This document shows, piece by piece, positions 37,338-47,143 of a stretch of DNA of 64,000 nt. The notes beneath the pieces were generated by a model. The model had not been told where the DNA came from. It made no database searches and worked only from the letters and a program-made list of their open reading frames with translations. Both the position numbers and the translations under genes were made by a program. The stretch is from Brumimicrobium ulvae (lineage in GTDB: Bacteria > Bacteroidota > Bacteroidia > Flavobacteriales_D > Crocinitomicaceae): positions 227,741-291,740 of the forward strand of contig NZ_CANNGT010000004.1 of assembly GCF_947504225.1 (NCBI RefSeq), given 5' to 3'. Each line of letters starts with the position of its first letter. Within the stretch, counting starts at the first letter, position 1.

Positions 37338-37372
37338 AAAAAAAATCCCAGTAGATCTACTGGGATTTTTTT
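37338..37372. terminator. Strong bidirectional terminator
   Basis: A perfect 20-bp palindrome (TCCCAGTAGA / TCTACTGGGA, 37346-37365) is flanked by A8 and T7. It separates the convergent barrel gene and pyk and can terminate both. Confidence 0.88.
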
Positions 37373-37390
37373 GTATGTTTCAAATTCCTA

Positions 37391-38809
37391 TTAATCTACA
37401 TAGCTTAACCTTAACATATTTGATTTTCCTTTTGATTCAATCGGCATAGAAGCAATGTTAATTACCAACTCCCCTTCTTTAACGAATCCTTTTTCTTTCA
37501 ATATATATTTAATATCTGCAATGGTATGATCGGTACTTACCATCTTATCATAATAGATAGCACGAACTCCCCAAACTAAATTCAACTGGGTCAAGATTTC
37601 ACGGTTACTTGTAAAAACAAATATTTGTGATTTAGGACGTTGAGAAGCAATTTTGTATGCAGTGTATCCTGAGAAAGTCATCGTTACAATTGCTTTTGCG
37701 TCAACTCGATTACCTAATCTTGTGGCATTAAAACAAATTGAATCAGAGATAAAGCGATCTTGATTCTTCTCAGGAACCTCTTCCTTGTAATAAATCAAAT
37801 CTGACTCTTCAACTTTCGACACAATTTTATTCATTGCTTGAATCACCAAGACTGGATGTTTACCAACGGAAGTCTCACCTGATAGCATTACAGCGTCTGC
37901 ACCATCCAGTACAGCATTTGCAACATCATTCACCTCTGCTCTTGTTGGCGTATAATCTTCTATCATGCTCTCCATCATTTGGGTTGCTACAATAATTGGC
38001 TTTGCATGCAGATAGCATTTTTTGATCAACATTTTTTGAACTAAAGGAACGTCTTCCATTGGAATCTCTACTCCTAAGTCACCACGAGCCACCATAATCG
38101 CATCAGTTTCACGAATAATTCCATCGATGTCTTTAATCGCCTCAGGTTTTTCAATCTTTGCGACAATTTTTGCTTTATTGTGGTGCTTGCTGATAATGTG
38201 CTTGAGTTCAATAATGTCTCGTGCCGATCGTACAAAAGATAATCCTACCCAGTCCACATTGTGATCCATTGCAAATTGTAAATCTTCTTGGTCTTTTTCT
38301 GTCAATGATGGCAAGGAAATCACAGTGTTGGGTAAGTTCACTCCTTTATTCGAAGATAAAATCCCACCATGGTTCACCACTGCTGTAATTACTTTTCCAT
38401 CTGTTGAAACGGCTTCCAATTCCAATTTACCATCATCTAAACGAATACGCTCACCAGGGTTAATGTCTTCTGCTAGTTGTGCATAGTTGATTGCAAATTT
38501 CTTGCTTGTTCCTACCACACCTTCTTCAGTAACAATTTCAACTTTTTCACCAGGAATAAGGTCCACACCATTGTTTTCCATTTCTCTAGTACGGATCTTA
38601 GGACCTTGTAAGTCGGCCAGTATTGCTACGTTTAATCCTGTCTCTTCGTTTAATTCACGAATAATATTGATTACTTTTTCATGATCCTCATAGGAACCAT
38701 GAGAAAAATTGATTCTCGCAACGTTCATTCCTTCTTCCATCATTGCTCTCAAAGTTTCCTTTGATGATGAAGCAGGACCTAAGGTCGCTACAATTTTTGT
38801 TCGTTTCAT
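37391..38809 (-). CDS. pyk: Pyruvate kinase
   Basis: A 472-aa glycolytic enzyme making pyruvate and ATP from PEP. The start at 38809 (MKRTKIVATLGPAS) matches other pyruvate kinases; an ATG 9 nt upstream is possible. Visible motifs are ARINFSHGSYEDH, the active-site IVAKIEKPEAI (Lys/Glu), MVARGDLGVEIP, and ATQMMESMI. The C-terminal domain includes AIVTMTFSGYTA. The IPExxxVDY gene lies 46 nt upstream on the same strand, a conserved arrangement, so they are cotranscribed. Confidence 0.96.
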   Translation of the reverse strand: MKRTKIVATLGPASSSKETLRAMMEEGMNVARINFSHGSYEDHEKVINIIRELNEETGLNVAILADLQGPKIRTREMENNGVDLIPGEKVEIVTEEGVVGTSKKFAINYAQLAEDINPGERIRLDDGKLELEAVSTDGKVITAVVNHGGILSSNKGVNLPNTVISLPSLTEKDQEDLQFAMDHNVDWVGLSFVRSARDIIELKHIISKHHNKAKIVAKIEKPEAIKDIDGIIRETDAIMVARGDLGVEIPMEDVPLVQKMLIKKCYLHAKPIIVATQMMESMIEDYTPTRAEVNDVANAVLDGADAVMLSGETSVGKHPVLVIQAMNKIVSKVEESDLIYYKEEVPEKNQDRFISDSICFNATRLGNRVDAKAIVTMTFSGYTAYKIASQRPKSQIFVFTSNREILTQLNLVWGVRAIYYDKMVSTDHTIADIKYILKEKGFVKEGELVINIASMPIESKGKSNMLRLSYVD

Positions 38810-38855
38810 TGTTTTCATTCTTTCTTTCTTAATTGAATTTCAATTGTTTTGCAAC

Positions 38856-39275
38856 TTAAAAAATAAATTTATTGGCAGACTTCAGTTCATAGGGGTCAAA
38901 AATAAACGCGGTCAATATACATGAGATTTTTCTTAACTCTCCTAAAAGGGATTCTACATCCACTACCCCAGCGTCTTTAATCACCAAAAAGAAATCAATT
39001 TGTGCTTTTTCTGGCACCAAAAATTTCCCTTCGTTCTTATTTTGAATGAAGTAATAGTTCACGTTCTCTTCTTCATCAAACCACTCATACAAGGAATGTG
39101 AAGAGGTGATCGCACCTTTTTTACCAGACACCATATAAGGTTCAGTGGATTTTTGAAGCCGTAAACCAATACGTTCATTAATTGACCAACAAACTCTGTA
39201 ATCGCCTTGATGGCTACATAAGCCTATTAAATCATAATTAAAATCATCTTCTAAACTTAAGGTGTACTTTGCCAT
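38856..39275 (-). CDS. IPExxxVDY-family protein
   Basis: A 139-aa cytoplasmic protein. The family-naming motif appears as LVPEKAQIDFFLV (residues ~85-97), with Leu for Ile and Phe for Tyr. The N-terminal half is beta-like (YRVCWSINERIGLRLQKS). Function is unknown; the gene is regularly next to pyk in Flavobacteriia, as here, which suggests a link to glycolytic control (inference). The start ATG at 39275 opens MAKYTLSLEDDFNYD. Confidence 0.8.
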   Translation of the reverse strand: MAKYTLSLEDDFNYDLIGLCSHQGDYRVCWSINERIGLRLQKSTEPYMVSGKKGAITSSHSLYEWFDEEENVNYYFIQNKNEGKFLVPEKAQIDFFLVIKDAGVVDVESLLGELRKISCILTAFIFDPYELKSANKFIF

Positions 39276-39340
39276 AAATCATTGCTCAACAAGATACCAA
39301 ATTTAAGAAAAATTAGTCGATGAACAGTGTTAAATCTATA

Positions 39341-41479
39341 TTAATTCATCTTCTCGATGCGGTACCAAATCAAAGGATTTTTGGTTTTCTCTGGAATCAA
39401 AACAGGATGCACTAATTTTAGACGCCCCAGAATCGAACTGCGGACCTCAGCTTGAAATATAAAAGCATGGTCGACGTAGCTATAAAAAACTATGCGGTAC
39501 TTCGTAAATGACTGTAAACCCTGAACATGCATTCGTTGAGGCTTCCAAGAAACACTAAGTGGTGTAGAAAACACTGGAGCGTTTAACGCACAAGGGGTTT
39601 CTGCAAGTTGCTCTAAAGACATTCCTGCTGCAGTATTAATATTGAACGTTCTGTTGTACACATATCCTGCAGCTGTTGACTTGTCTTCAGTAACAATATA
39701 CTGAGTCTCAACTATATCTTTATTTGTTTGTTCGAATTTTTCCTTTTGTCTGCCCAATACCCCTTTATTTTCAACCGTATTCAAAAACCAATCACTATTG
39801 AAATAATTTTTAGTGGCAATAATCCTAGGCCATGACACCTCTTCATTTCTTCCTGTATCATCATAAATAGCAAAAGCAGCCCAAACATAATGCCCTACTA
39901 AGCCATTGTATGGTGAGCGCATAACATCAATGTAATGCCCTTGATAATCTGAACATTCGTAGGTATCATCTCCGTGATCAAACTCGCCCATGATTACGGG
40001 TTTGCCATAGGTTCTTTTCAACCTTTCAACAGTACACGCCATTGAGTTTTCATTGTCCCCACATTCGTTATTGCTATTCGTCTTCGAAATCAACATTTTT
40101 TCGGGACTTTTAGAATAATAGGAAATGGTAATCATATCCACTTCGTCGAGATACCAAGTACTGTCAATAAAATCCGGATCTCTTTCTGTGTAATGAGAAT
40201 AAATGTTACTTTTTCCTGCAGGAAATCGTCCAACAGCACTCAACAACTTTTGATTGTATTGTATAGAATCTTTGATGAAGCTCGTCATCTGTTTATGGTA
40301 TTCATAAATGGCTTTTCTAGCAATATCACCAGCTTTTGTAAGCGAATCATACGGCGTATCCGAAGCGTAAGGATTTTCATTGATGTGCCATGGTTCACAC
40401 AACAATTCAACGTTGGATATACTTGTTGAATACCCCCAACGGGCCATAATGTAGCGTGCACGTTCTTTAAGGTAACGCATCCCTAACTCCGATAAAAACA
40501 TATCTGAAGGAGTTTTTGTGTTTAACAATCTTGAATAACCTGAAATTTCGGTTCTATCTTCAAACGGCCATGCCTTCTCATCATACCAATGGTCAGAGAA
40601 ATCGAACCTAAACTGATGGTAGTCTCCTAATTTCATAAAATAGGAGTGATACATCAAATCAAGTTGTATCAAGGTATTACTCTCCTCACAAAGATCGATA
40701 ATACGGTCTATCTCCCAAGCGAAATTTTGGCGACTATGGTAATACCCAACTTCTTCAAATTCAATTTCGGTTGAGCTTGGATGTAGGAACATTCTAAAGT
40801 ACTCTCCTCCTTGATCAATATACCTTTTTACTTGGTCGTGATAAGCTTCCCAAACTTCAACATTAAGCGTTTCCTCCTTATCTATGCTGTACATCAAGTT
40901 GTTTTTATTCGAAGGAAAGGGCAAATTTACACCCGTCGGAATAATGGTACGTCCATCACGTTCGAGGTATTCTGTTTGCTTATTATAGGTTACATGACCT
41001 TTATAGGTGGAAGAAACTACATTGAAGGTTTTAGGAGCAGAAAAATAACTCGGCATGCCTTTGACATCAACTTCAAAATATACTTCCCATTCGCCTGTTT
41101 TTGGCGGGGCGTACCTCACGCGAAAAGGCAATTCTGTATGCAAATAATTCCAGCGGTTGTACGATGTGTTGCGTTGCACCTCAGTATACCAAAAACCAAT
41201 TGCCGTAAACTTCTCTCCACTAGCTCTATGTTTGAAATGGGCTTTTATATCAAGTTCCCAACTAACAAAAGGATTAAGTCCTGTTCTTTGGTGGGGCTGA
41301 CCATATATAAATTCTTTAATCGACATCATAAGGGTGTCGGGCAATGTCAGACCCAACTCCAATCTTGCGTTTTGCTTCACCGACTGAGGTTCTTGATCGA
41401 CAAATTCGAAATCTAGATTGACTTTGTTTTGGGCAAAAGCAACAACAGGAAACAATAAAACGAAAATTAAAACTCTCAT
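39341..41479 (-). CDS. Secreted glycoside-hydrolase-like protein
   Basis: A 712-aa protein with a signal peptide (MRVLIFVLLFPVVAFAQ). Residues ~50-160 look like a DUF5060-type beta-sandwich that precedes GH domains (FVSWELDIKAHFKHRASGEK, FRVRYAPPKTGEWEVYFEVD). A TIM-barrel follows (~180-560): GEYFRMFLHP, a candidate acid/base Glu in VELLCEPWHINE near 360, and a candidate nucleophile Glu in PVIMGEFDHG near 497. The last 100 residues are a beta domain. This fits a clan-A glycosidase but the substrate is unknown. No polysaccharide-utilisation SusC/D pair is nearby. Confidence 0.78.
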   Translation of the reverse strand: MRVLIFVLLFPVVAFAQNKVNLDFEFVDQEPQSVKQNARLELGLTLPDTLMMSIKEFIYGQPHQRTGLNPFVSWELDIKAHFKHRASGEKFTAIGFWYTEVQRNTSYNRWNYLHTELPFRVRYAPPKTGEWEVYFEVDVKGMPSYFSAPKTFNVVSSTYKGHVTYNKQTEYLERDGRTIIPTGVNLPFPSNKNNLMYSIDKEETLNVEVWEAYHDQVKRYIDQGGEYFRMFLHPSSTEIEFEEVGYYHSRQNFAWEIDRIIDLCEESNTLIQLDLMYHSYFMKLGDYHQFRFDFSDHWYDEKAWPFEDRTEISGYSRLLNTKTPSDMFLSELGMRYLKERARYIMARWGYSTSISNVELLCEPWHINENPYASDTPYDSLTKAGDIARKAIYEYHKQMTSFIKDSIQYNQKLLSAVGRFPAGKSNIYSHYTERDPDFIDSTWYLDEVDMITISYYSKSPEKMLISKTNSNNECGDNENSMACTVERLKRTYGKPVIMGEFDHGDDTYECSDYQGHYIDVMRSPYNGLVGHYVWAAFAIYDDTGRNEEVSWPRIIATKNYFNSDWFLNTVENKGVLGRQKEKFEQTNKDIVETQYIVTEDKSTAAGYVYNRTFNINTAAGMSLEQLAETPCALNAPVFSTPLSVSWKPQRMHVQGLQSFTKYRIVFYSYVDHAFIFQAEVRSSILGRLKLVHPVLIPEKTKNPLIWYRIEKMN

Positions 41480-41506
41480 ATCAAACGATTTAAGGTTTAA
41501 AGGTAA

Positions 41507-42244
41507 TTATTTTGAAGGATAAATCACAGGTCGGCTAGGGGCGGCATCATTTTCAAAAGGAGCAACTTGTAGATTCAACAGATAAATTCCATCTCGCACA
41601 GTATCAGGAATAAACACCATCTCAGTAATCGTACGATCGAAACGTGGTTGGCTTGGCACTTGCCAGAACCCATGATGAAAAGCCAAAACTCCACCATCTA
41701 GCTCTTGATCAACACTAGGGAGATCGATAAGCAAATGCTTCACACCTAATTCATTAATAATACTTAAACATTCTGCATCAATGAAAGGTGGATTAGTTGA
41801 AGAATAGTTTTTTGATTTTTTATCAATAGTATTGGGTAGCGTACGAATAATCAGTGCTTCGATTTCACCATATGCTTTTAGCTTTTCAAGTTGTTCAGCA
41901 ACGATGATCTGGTCTTCACCTATTAACTTTGGCTCAACACTAAAGACAACTGCTTCGAAGAAATATTCATTCAAATTTGCATTGATGGAATATACTTCTT
42001 TTGTAATGTGCCCAAGACATTCGGTATGTGTTCCATGACCATGAGGATTAAAGAAAATATTTCGGAAATTAACAGTTCCTCCGTCTTTTACAGAGCCCAC
42101 CCATCCGTCTTGCATAACAGGTTCGAACCTAGGAGGCTTTACATACCATGCCAGTGGATTCTTTTCATCATCAGAAAGGGGAATTGAAATATCAATCCCC
42201 CTTTTTAAATCATATTCGTTTCCTTGGGCTGTCTTTACAATCAT
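41507..42244 (-). CDS. Cyclase-family metal hydrolase (kynurenine formamidase-like)
   Basis: A 245-aa enzyme. The start at 42244 (MIVKTAQGNEYDL) is chosen because it lies 9 nt after the upstream stop; earlier in-frame ATGs lie inside that gene. The family metal motif HGHGTHTECLGH is at about residues 67-79, in the position of HxGTHxDxP. It resembles KynB-like formamidases that hydrolyse N-formylkynurenine and putative cyclases; substrate is not settled. It follows the M48 protease gene in an apparent rpoN-PAP2-M48-cyclase operon. The ALDH8-like gene at 6871 could belong to the same pathway (inference). Confidence 0.82.
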   Translation of the reverse strand: MIVKTAQGNEYDLKRGIDISIPLSDDEKNPLAWYVKPPRFEPVMQDGWVGSVKDGGTVNFRNIFFNPHGHGTHTECLGHITKEVYSINANLNEYFFEAVVFSVEPKLIGEDQIIVAEQLEKLKAYGEIEALIIRTLPNTIDKKSKNYSSTNPPFIDAECLSIINELGVKHLLIDLPSVDQELDGGVLAFHHGFWQVPSQPRFDRTITEMVFIPDTVRDGIYLLNLQVAPFENDAAPSRPVIYPSK

Positions 42245-42252
42245 GCACTCAA

Positions 42253-43056
42253 TTAGTTTGGCAAAGCTCTTAATAATAACTGGTAACGCGCTTTGTAGGT
42301 TTCTTTTCCTGTACAACCTTGTTCGGTTGACTGGTTATAAAAATACTCAATACGATTATCTGGACTTGGGTGAGTGCTTAACCATTCTGGCACACCTGCT
42401 CCACCTTCTGCTTCAATTTTCTCAAAGAATTTCGCACCACCTGCTGCAACATAATCGGTCGGACATAAATACGTTACGGATGCTTTATCCGCTTCCGTTT
42501 CATGTGTACGTGAAAATTTCAAACCGATGATACTTTTTGTAATATCTTTAATTAAAGCACGGTCACCTGCCAACATATTTAATAAAGTCTCAACACCATA
42601 TAACTTGGTCATTTGTCGTGTGGAATGACGCAAGTCGGCATGTCCAATCTCATGCGCCAGAACACCGGCCAATTGCTCTTCAGAATCAAGGTACTTCATC
42701 AATCCAGTGTACACATAAATGTATCCTCCTGGCGTACAAAAAGCATTTTTGGTTTGGTCATCGTGAATAATTCTCAACCTCCAAGCAAAATCGTTTTTAT
42801 GTTCAACTTTACCTGAATTTAAAATTCTATCTCTAATGTCATACAAGTATTTGTAAGCTGTTGCGTTTTTTGCGCTATCTAGAATTGGATATTCTTGTGG
42901 ATTACTTTCAATCTCCATGGCTACTTCCTTTCCTAATTGCTTATCGTTTTCGATGGTAAACAAATTGAATTCTGAAATTGATTTCTTGGTCATTTCACAA
43001 CTCATGAAAAACAAAGTTGATGAAAATAAGAGGCTAAAAATGATTATTCTTTTCAT
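42253..43056 (-). CDS. M48-family metalloprotease lipoprotein
   Basis: A 267-aa protein with a lipoprotein signal (FSLLFSSTLFFMSC, Cys20). The zinc motif HExxH is LAHEIGHADL (His135, Glu136, His139), with Glu188 in THETEAD as the third ligand. It resembles the BepA/LoiP-type periplasmic proteases used in outer-membrane quality control. TPR repeats of BepA are absent, so it is the short LoiP-like form. It is 14 nt after the PAP2-like gene and 8 nt ahead of the cyclase start. Confidence 0.9.
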   Translation of the reverse strand: MKRIIIFSLLFSSTLFFMSCEMTKKSISEFNLFTIENDKQLGKEVAMEIESNPQEYPILDSAKNATAYKYLYDIRDRILNSGKVEHKNDFAWRLRIIHDDQTKNAFCTPGGYIYVYTGLMKYLDSEEQLAGVLAHEIGHADLRHSTRQMTKLYGVETLLNMLAGDRALIKDITKSIIGLKFSRTHETEADKASVTYLCPTDYVAAGGAKFFEKIEAEGGAGVPEWLSTHPSPDNRIEYFYNQSTEQGCTGKETYKARYQLLLRALPN

Positions 43057-43070
43057 ATATGGTTTTTAAT

Positions 43071-43718
43071 TTAAGGGTAAAAATAAATACTAATTATCTG
43101 TGTTACAAATCCTAATAGATATCCTGCACTAATTTCTTTCATTGAATGTGCTTTCAATACTAGCCGGGCGGACAAAACCACACCTCCTAAGAACACTATT
43201 GAAATAAGCATACCAACAGGAACCTGTTCTAATCCGGTGGCGTACATATAGAAAAATCCAAATAGTGCCCCCATTCCTATCCCATGAAGACTGATTTTCA
43301 TCTTTTTAGTGATAAAATAAGCAATAAATCCTGCAATGGCTCCACCCAAAACCATTGCTTTTATGATTTTCGGAATCAGCACTCCTTCTCCTTGAAAATG
43401 CAAAAACAAATACAATACCATGCAATAAAAGGTCATTATAGCAATTGGAGTCAAACGCTCCTCTTTACTTTCCATCTGGAAAGAACGGATGGTTTTGTTC
43501 ATTCTTAAAACAGCAAAAGACATTCCTGGCGCCAAGACTATAAAAACCAAAAATAGCAACAAGAATAAATACTTTGCAACAGGGTCAATCATGAACAAAG
43601 ATTCATTCGCTACAAAGGATTTGGACTGAACGGGCAAATACAAAGTCAGCAACAAACCATAAATTGGTGTGAATAAAGGCAAAAACAACCATGAGATAAA
43701 CGAAGCGAATCCTTTCAT
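43071..43718 (-). CDS. PAP2-like membrane protein, phosphatase motif degenerate
   Basis: A 215-aa protein with five or six TM segments. Traces of the PAP2 phosphatase motifs are visible: a Ser-His step (SLHGIGMG) where PSGH is expected, and ARLVLKAHSMKEISAGYLLG matching R-x5-H-x3-D with Glu in place of Asp. The N-terminal KxxxxxxRP motif appears as MESKEERLTPIAI. These suggest a PAP2-derived fold with uncertain catalysis. Known PAP2 enzymes recycle undecaprenyl pyrophosphate. The ATG overlaps the rpoN stop by one base. Confidence 0.68.
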   Translation of the reverse strand: MKGFASFISWLFLPLFTPIYGLLLTLYLPVQSKSFVANESLFMIDPVAKYLFLLLFLVFIVLAPGMSFAVLRMNKTIRSFQMESKEERLTPIAIMTFYCMVLYLFLHFQGEGVLIPKIIKAMVLGGAIAGFIAYFITKKMKISLHGIGMGALFGFFYMYATGLEQVPVGMLISIVFLGGVVLSARLVLKAHSMKEISAGYLLGFVTQIISIYFYP

Positions 43719-45163
43719 TAAAGTTCTTTTCTTAAACGAGCAACTGGAATATTCAATTGTTCTCTATATTTTGCTACTGTTCTTCGTGCAATATTGTATC
43801 CTTTTTCTTTTAACAATGCCGCCAGCTTCTCATCTGTCAATGGTTTCCTTTTGTTTTCTTCAGCAACGGCTTCTAAAAGAATTTGTTTCACTTCTCTTGT
43901 CGAAACTTCCTCTCCAGAATCGGTAGATAATGACTCTGAAAAGAAGTGCTTCAAGGAGAATGTTCCATATTGCGTTTGAACATATTTTGAATTAGCCACA
44001 CGAGATATGGTCGAAATATCTAAATCAACAATTTCTGCAATATCTTTCAAAATCATAGGACGCAACTGTGTATCATCACCTGTCAAGAAATATTCTTTTT
44101 GGTAATTCATAATTGCGGTCATTGTAGAAAACAATGTATTTTGACGTTGTTGAATGGCATCAATAAACCATTTGGCTGAATCCAGCTTACTTTTAACAAA
44201 AGACAATGTTTCTTTATCCGACTTATTCAGTTTTGCTCCTTCAGAATAATTTTGAAGCATCTTTTTATAACCTTGACTAATTTTCAAGTCTGGCGCGTTT
44301 CTTCCGTTTAATGTCAATACCAGCTTTCCATCCTCTTCGGTAATTTGAAAATCTGGAACCACCTGTTGCAATGACTTAGAGGATTCTTTAAGTGAACCAC
44401 CTGGTTTGGGGTTCAAACGAATAATTTCGTGTACCGCTTCTTTTAAATCTTCCTCAGAAATCTCCATTTTTTGAATGATCTTTTGATAGTGTTTTTTTGT
44501 AAACTCTTCAAAATAATCTTCTAAGATTTTCAATGCGGTATAACGCGTAATATCACCATCTTGCTTCCGCTCCATTTGTAGAATTAGACACTCTTGAAGA
44601 TCTCTAGCTCCTACTCCTGGGGGATCAAGTTTTTGAACATATTTTAGAATTTCTTCTAAATTTTCTTCAGTCGTAATTAAATTCTGAGAAAAGGCCAAAT
44701 CATCAACAATTGCTTCTAAATCACGCTCCAGATAACCTGCATCATCAAGACTTCCAATTAAATAGGTTGCAATGGTCACCTCCTCCTCAGTCAACACTTG
44801 CATATTTAACTGAGACAACATTCTTTCTTGAAAAGATGAGCTCGAAGAAAGTGGCATTGACTTTTCCTCATCATCCTTCCCTTTATTGTTTACACTGGTT
44901 TTATAGGCAGGTTCATCATCGCTGAGGTAATCTTCTATATCAAAATCATTCTCATCTTCAGCAAAATCATCCTCATACTCTTCTTGTTCAAATTCATCTT
45001 CAAGCTCTTCCTTCCCTTCTTCAAGCGCAGGATTCACTTCAAGTTCTTGCTTAATGCGTTGATCTAACTCCATGGTTGGCACCTGCAATAACTTCATTAA
45101 TTGAATCTGTTGCGGTGAGAGCTTTTGCTCCATCTTTTGAGAAAAGGTTTGTTTTAGTGCCAT
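43718..45163 (-). CDS. rpoN: RNA polymerase sigma-54 factor
   Basis: A 481-aa alternative sigma factor that needs an enhancer-binding ATPase. Region I is Gln-rich (LKQTFSQKMEQKLSPQQIQLMKLLQ); region II is a long acidic linker (EEGKEELEDEFEQEEYEDDF); region III ends with the RpoN box, here ARRTVAKYREQLNIP. Length is normal. No sigma-54 activator gene is in the window. It heads the rpoN-PAP2-M48-cyclase group (TAATG to PAP2). Confidence 0.95.
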   Translation of the reverse strand: MALKQTFSQKMEQKLSPQQIQLMKLLQVPTMELDQRIKQELEVNPALEEGKEELEDEFEQEEYEDDFAEDENDFDIEDYLSDDEPAYKTSVNNKGKDDEEKSMPLSSSSSFQERMLSQLNMQVLTEEEVTIATYLIGSLDDAGYLERDLEAIVDDLAFSQNLITTEENLEEILKYVQKLDPPGVGARDLQECLILQMERKQDGDITRYTALKILEDYFEEFTKKHYQKIIQKMEISEEDLKEAVHEIIRLNPKPGGSLKESSKSLQQVVPDFQITEEDGKLVLTLNGRNAPDLKISQGYKKMLQNYSEGAKLNKSDKETLSFVKSKLDSAKWFIDAIQQRQNTLFSTMTAIMNYQKEYFLTGDDTQLRPMILKDIAEIVDLDISTISRVANSKYVQTQYGTFSLKHFFSESLSTDSGEEVSTREVKQILLEAVAEENKRKPLTDEKLAALLKEKGYNIARRTVAKYREQLNIPVARLRKEL

Positions 45164-45285
45164 AATAGATAATTTCTACGCTTAAGATAAATATAATTAG
45201 CCAAATTACTGTTTTATTTCTGATTAAAGTTTAGCAAACTAACTCAACTTAATCTATGATTGTAAATTTAAAAATTTTTGCCGGC

Positions 45286-45502
45286 TTGGTGTTGTGGCGG
45301 TGCCACATTTTTCTTACACAGAGATAATGGGGAGGGCTTCACAGAGATGCACGGAGGATCGGATCACATTGGGTGAGGAGAGAAAATGGAGATGGCTATA
45401 ATACAAATCTCTTTATTCCCTCTTTTCTCTCCCTCTACCGAATGTAATTCTTCTCCGTGGCACTCTGTGAAAACCCTCTGTAAAACTCTGTGAAAACACC
45501 AA
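45286..45502. repeat. Long imperfect palindrome with CACAGAG arms (MITE-like)
   Basis: A 217-bp element fills most of the 360-bp gap between rpoN and asnS. Outer arms TTGGTGTT (45286) and AACACCAA (45495) pair; next come ACACAGAG and CACAGAGATGCACGGAGG on the left, against CTCCGTGG, CACTCTGTG and ACTCTGTG on the right; inner arms GAGAGAAAA and TTTTCTCTC also pair. It folds as one long imperfect hairpin and carries no ORF. Related (G)CAGAG words occur at 8359-8396. Confidence 0.7.
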
Positions 45503-45523
45503 ATGCCGCAGGCACTCTTCAAC

Positions 45524-46963
45524 CTAAAAGTCAGCGTTACCCGGTGTTCTTGGGAAAGGAATTACGTCTCTAATATTCGTCATTCCTGTGGCAAACATCA
45601 CCATTCTTTCGAATCCTAAACCGAACCCTGCGTGAGGAACTGTTCCGAATTTACGTGAGTCTATATACCACCACACTTCTTTTTCATCAATGTTGAAATC
45701 GGCACATTTCTTTTTCAAGACATCTAGACGCTCTTCACGTTGAGAACCTCCAACAATTTCCCCAATCCCTGGGAATAAAACATCCATTGCTGCAACCGTT
45801 TTTCCATCATCGTTTTGACGCATGTAGAAAGCTTTGATGTCGGCTGGGTAATCTGTAATAATTACTGGACAATTGAATTCTTTTTCTACCAAATAACGCT
45901 CATGTTCAGAGTGTAAATCTACACCCCATTCTACATCATATTTGAATTTCTTTTTCTTGAAAGGTTTAGAATTTCTTAGAATCTCGATGGCCTCCGTATA
46001 GGTAATTCTCTTGAATTCGTTGTTCGCCACAAACTCTAATCTTTCAATTAAAGTCAATGGATTTCTATCCTTGGCTGGTTTCGCACTTTGTTCTTTTACA
46101 TCACGATCATTTAAGAATTTCAAATCATCTGCGTAGTTTTCAAGAACGTAGTTTGACAAGTACTTTAAGAATTCTTCTGTCAAATCCATGTTGTCTTTCA
46201 AGTCATTAAAAGCAACCTCTGGCTCAATCATCCAAAATTCCGCCAAGTGACGAGAAGTATTTGAATTTTCTGCTCTAAATGTAGGTCCAAAGGTATATAC
46301 CTGACCTAAAGCCAAGGCCCCCAACTCAGCTTCTAACTGACCAGAAACCGTTAGGTTTACAGGTTTATTAAAGAAATCTTGTGAGTAATCAACTTTCCCG
46401 TCTTCTGTTTTCGGAATATTATTCAAGTCGAAATTCGTAACATGGAACATTTCACCCGCTCCTTCTGCATCAGATGAAGTTAAAATTGGCGTGTGTAAAT
46501 TGTAAAATCCTTTATCGTTGAAAAACTTGTGAATTGCAAAAGTTAATCCATGACGAATTCTAAACACTGCTCCAAAAGTATTCGTTCTGAAACGCAAGTG
46601 TGCTTGTTCGCGTAAAAATTCAAGACTGTGTTTTTTGGGTTGCATTACCGTTTTCTGAACCTCATCTGGGTTTGCTTCTCCAAGAATATGAACATTTTCA
46701 ACTGCTATTTCAACTGATTGCCCTTTTCCTTGAGATTCAATTAAAGTTCCATGCACTTCAACAGCAGCGGCAGTACTAATTTTTTTCAGGATGGCTTCAT
46801 CAAAATTTTCATACTCAATTACCGCTTGGATATTATTGATCGTTGATCCGTCATTGATCTGAATAAAACGATTACTTCTGAAGGCCCTTACCCAACCTTT
46901 AACAATAACTTTTTCGCCTACTTGAGACGATTCCAATAACGCTTTAATTTTTGTATGTTTCAT
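45524..46963 (-). CDS. asnS: Asparaginyl-tRNA synthetase
   Basis: A 479-aa class IIb synthetase charging tRNA-Asn. The start at 46963 ([10 protein letters not shown]) begins the anticodon-binding OB fold; in-frame ATGs upstream fall beyond the promoter. Motif 2 is [21 protein letters not shown] and motif 3 [13 protein letters not shown]. Insertion [21 protein letters not shown] is typical of AsnRS over AspRS. It is monocistronic. Confidence 0.96.
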   Translation of the reverse strand: MKHTKIKALLESSQVGEKVIVKGWVRAFRSNRFIQINDGSTINNIQAVIEYENFDEAILKKISTAAAVEVHGTLIESQGKGQSVEIAVENVHILGEANPDEVQKTVMQPKKHSLEFLREQAHLRFRTNTFGAVFRIRHGLTFAIHKFFNDKGFYNLHTPILTSSDAEGAGEMFHVTNFDLNNIPKTEDGKVDYSQDFFNKPVNLTVSGQLEAELGALALGQVYTFGPTFRAENSNTSRHLAEFWMIEPEVAFNDLKDNMDLTEEFLKYLSNYVLENYADDLKFLNDRDVKEQSAKPAKDRNPLTLIERLEFVANNEFKRITYTEAIEILRNSKPFKKKKFKYDVEWGVDLHSEHERYLVEKEFNCPVIITDYPADIKAFYMRQNDDGKTVAAMDVLFPGIGEIVGGSQREERLDVLKKKCADFNIDEKEVWWYIDSRKFGTVPHAGFGLGFERMVMFATGMTNIRDVIPFPRTPGNADF

Positions 46964-46983
46964 TATTTTTATTTTGAGTAATG

Positions 46984-47012
46984 CAAAAATAGAAAGAATC
47001 GGGATATAGCAA
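46984..47012 (-). promoter_or_regulatory. Putative promoter of asnS
   Basis: On the minus strand TATTTTTG (46991-46984) matches the -7 consensus; TTG (47012-47010) lies 18 nt upstream, with a second TTG 21 nt away. The -7 box ends 20 nt before the asnS ATG. Confidence 0.5.
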
Positions 47013-47143
47013 CAAGTTTTACAAATTTCCAATTGGAATCTTTGTTTTAAAAACACTTAATCATTTCTTATTCTAGAAAAAGCCCTCGATTTCATTATAT
47101 TCGCTATATTGATTTCAAAAGATAAAATAATTTTCAACCACAT

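Noticed and set aside
45450..45470. TGGCAC reminiscent of a sigma-54 -24 box near rpoN
   Set aside because: The -12 GC element is not at the right spacing and the word lies within the repeat palindrome.
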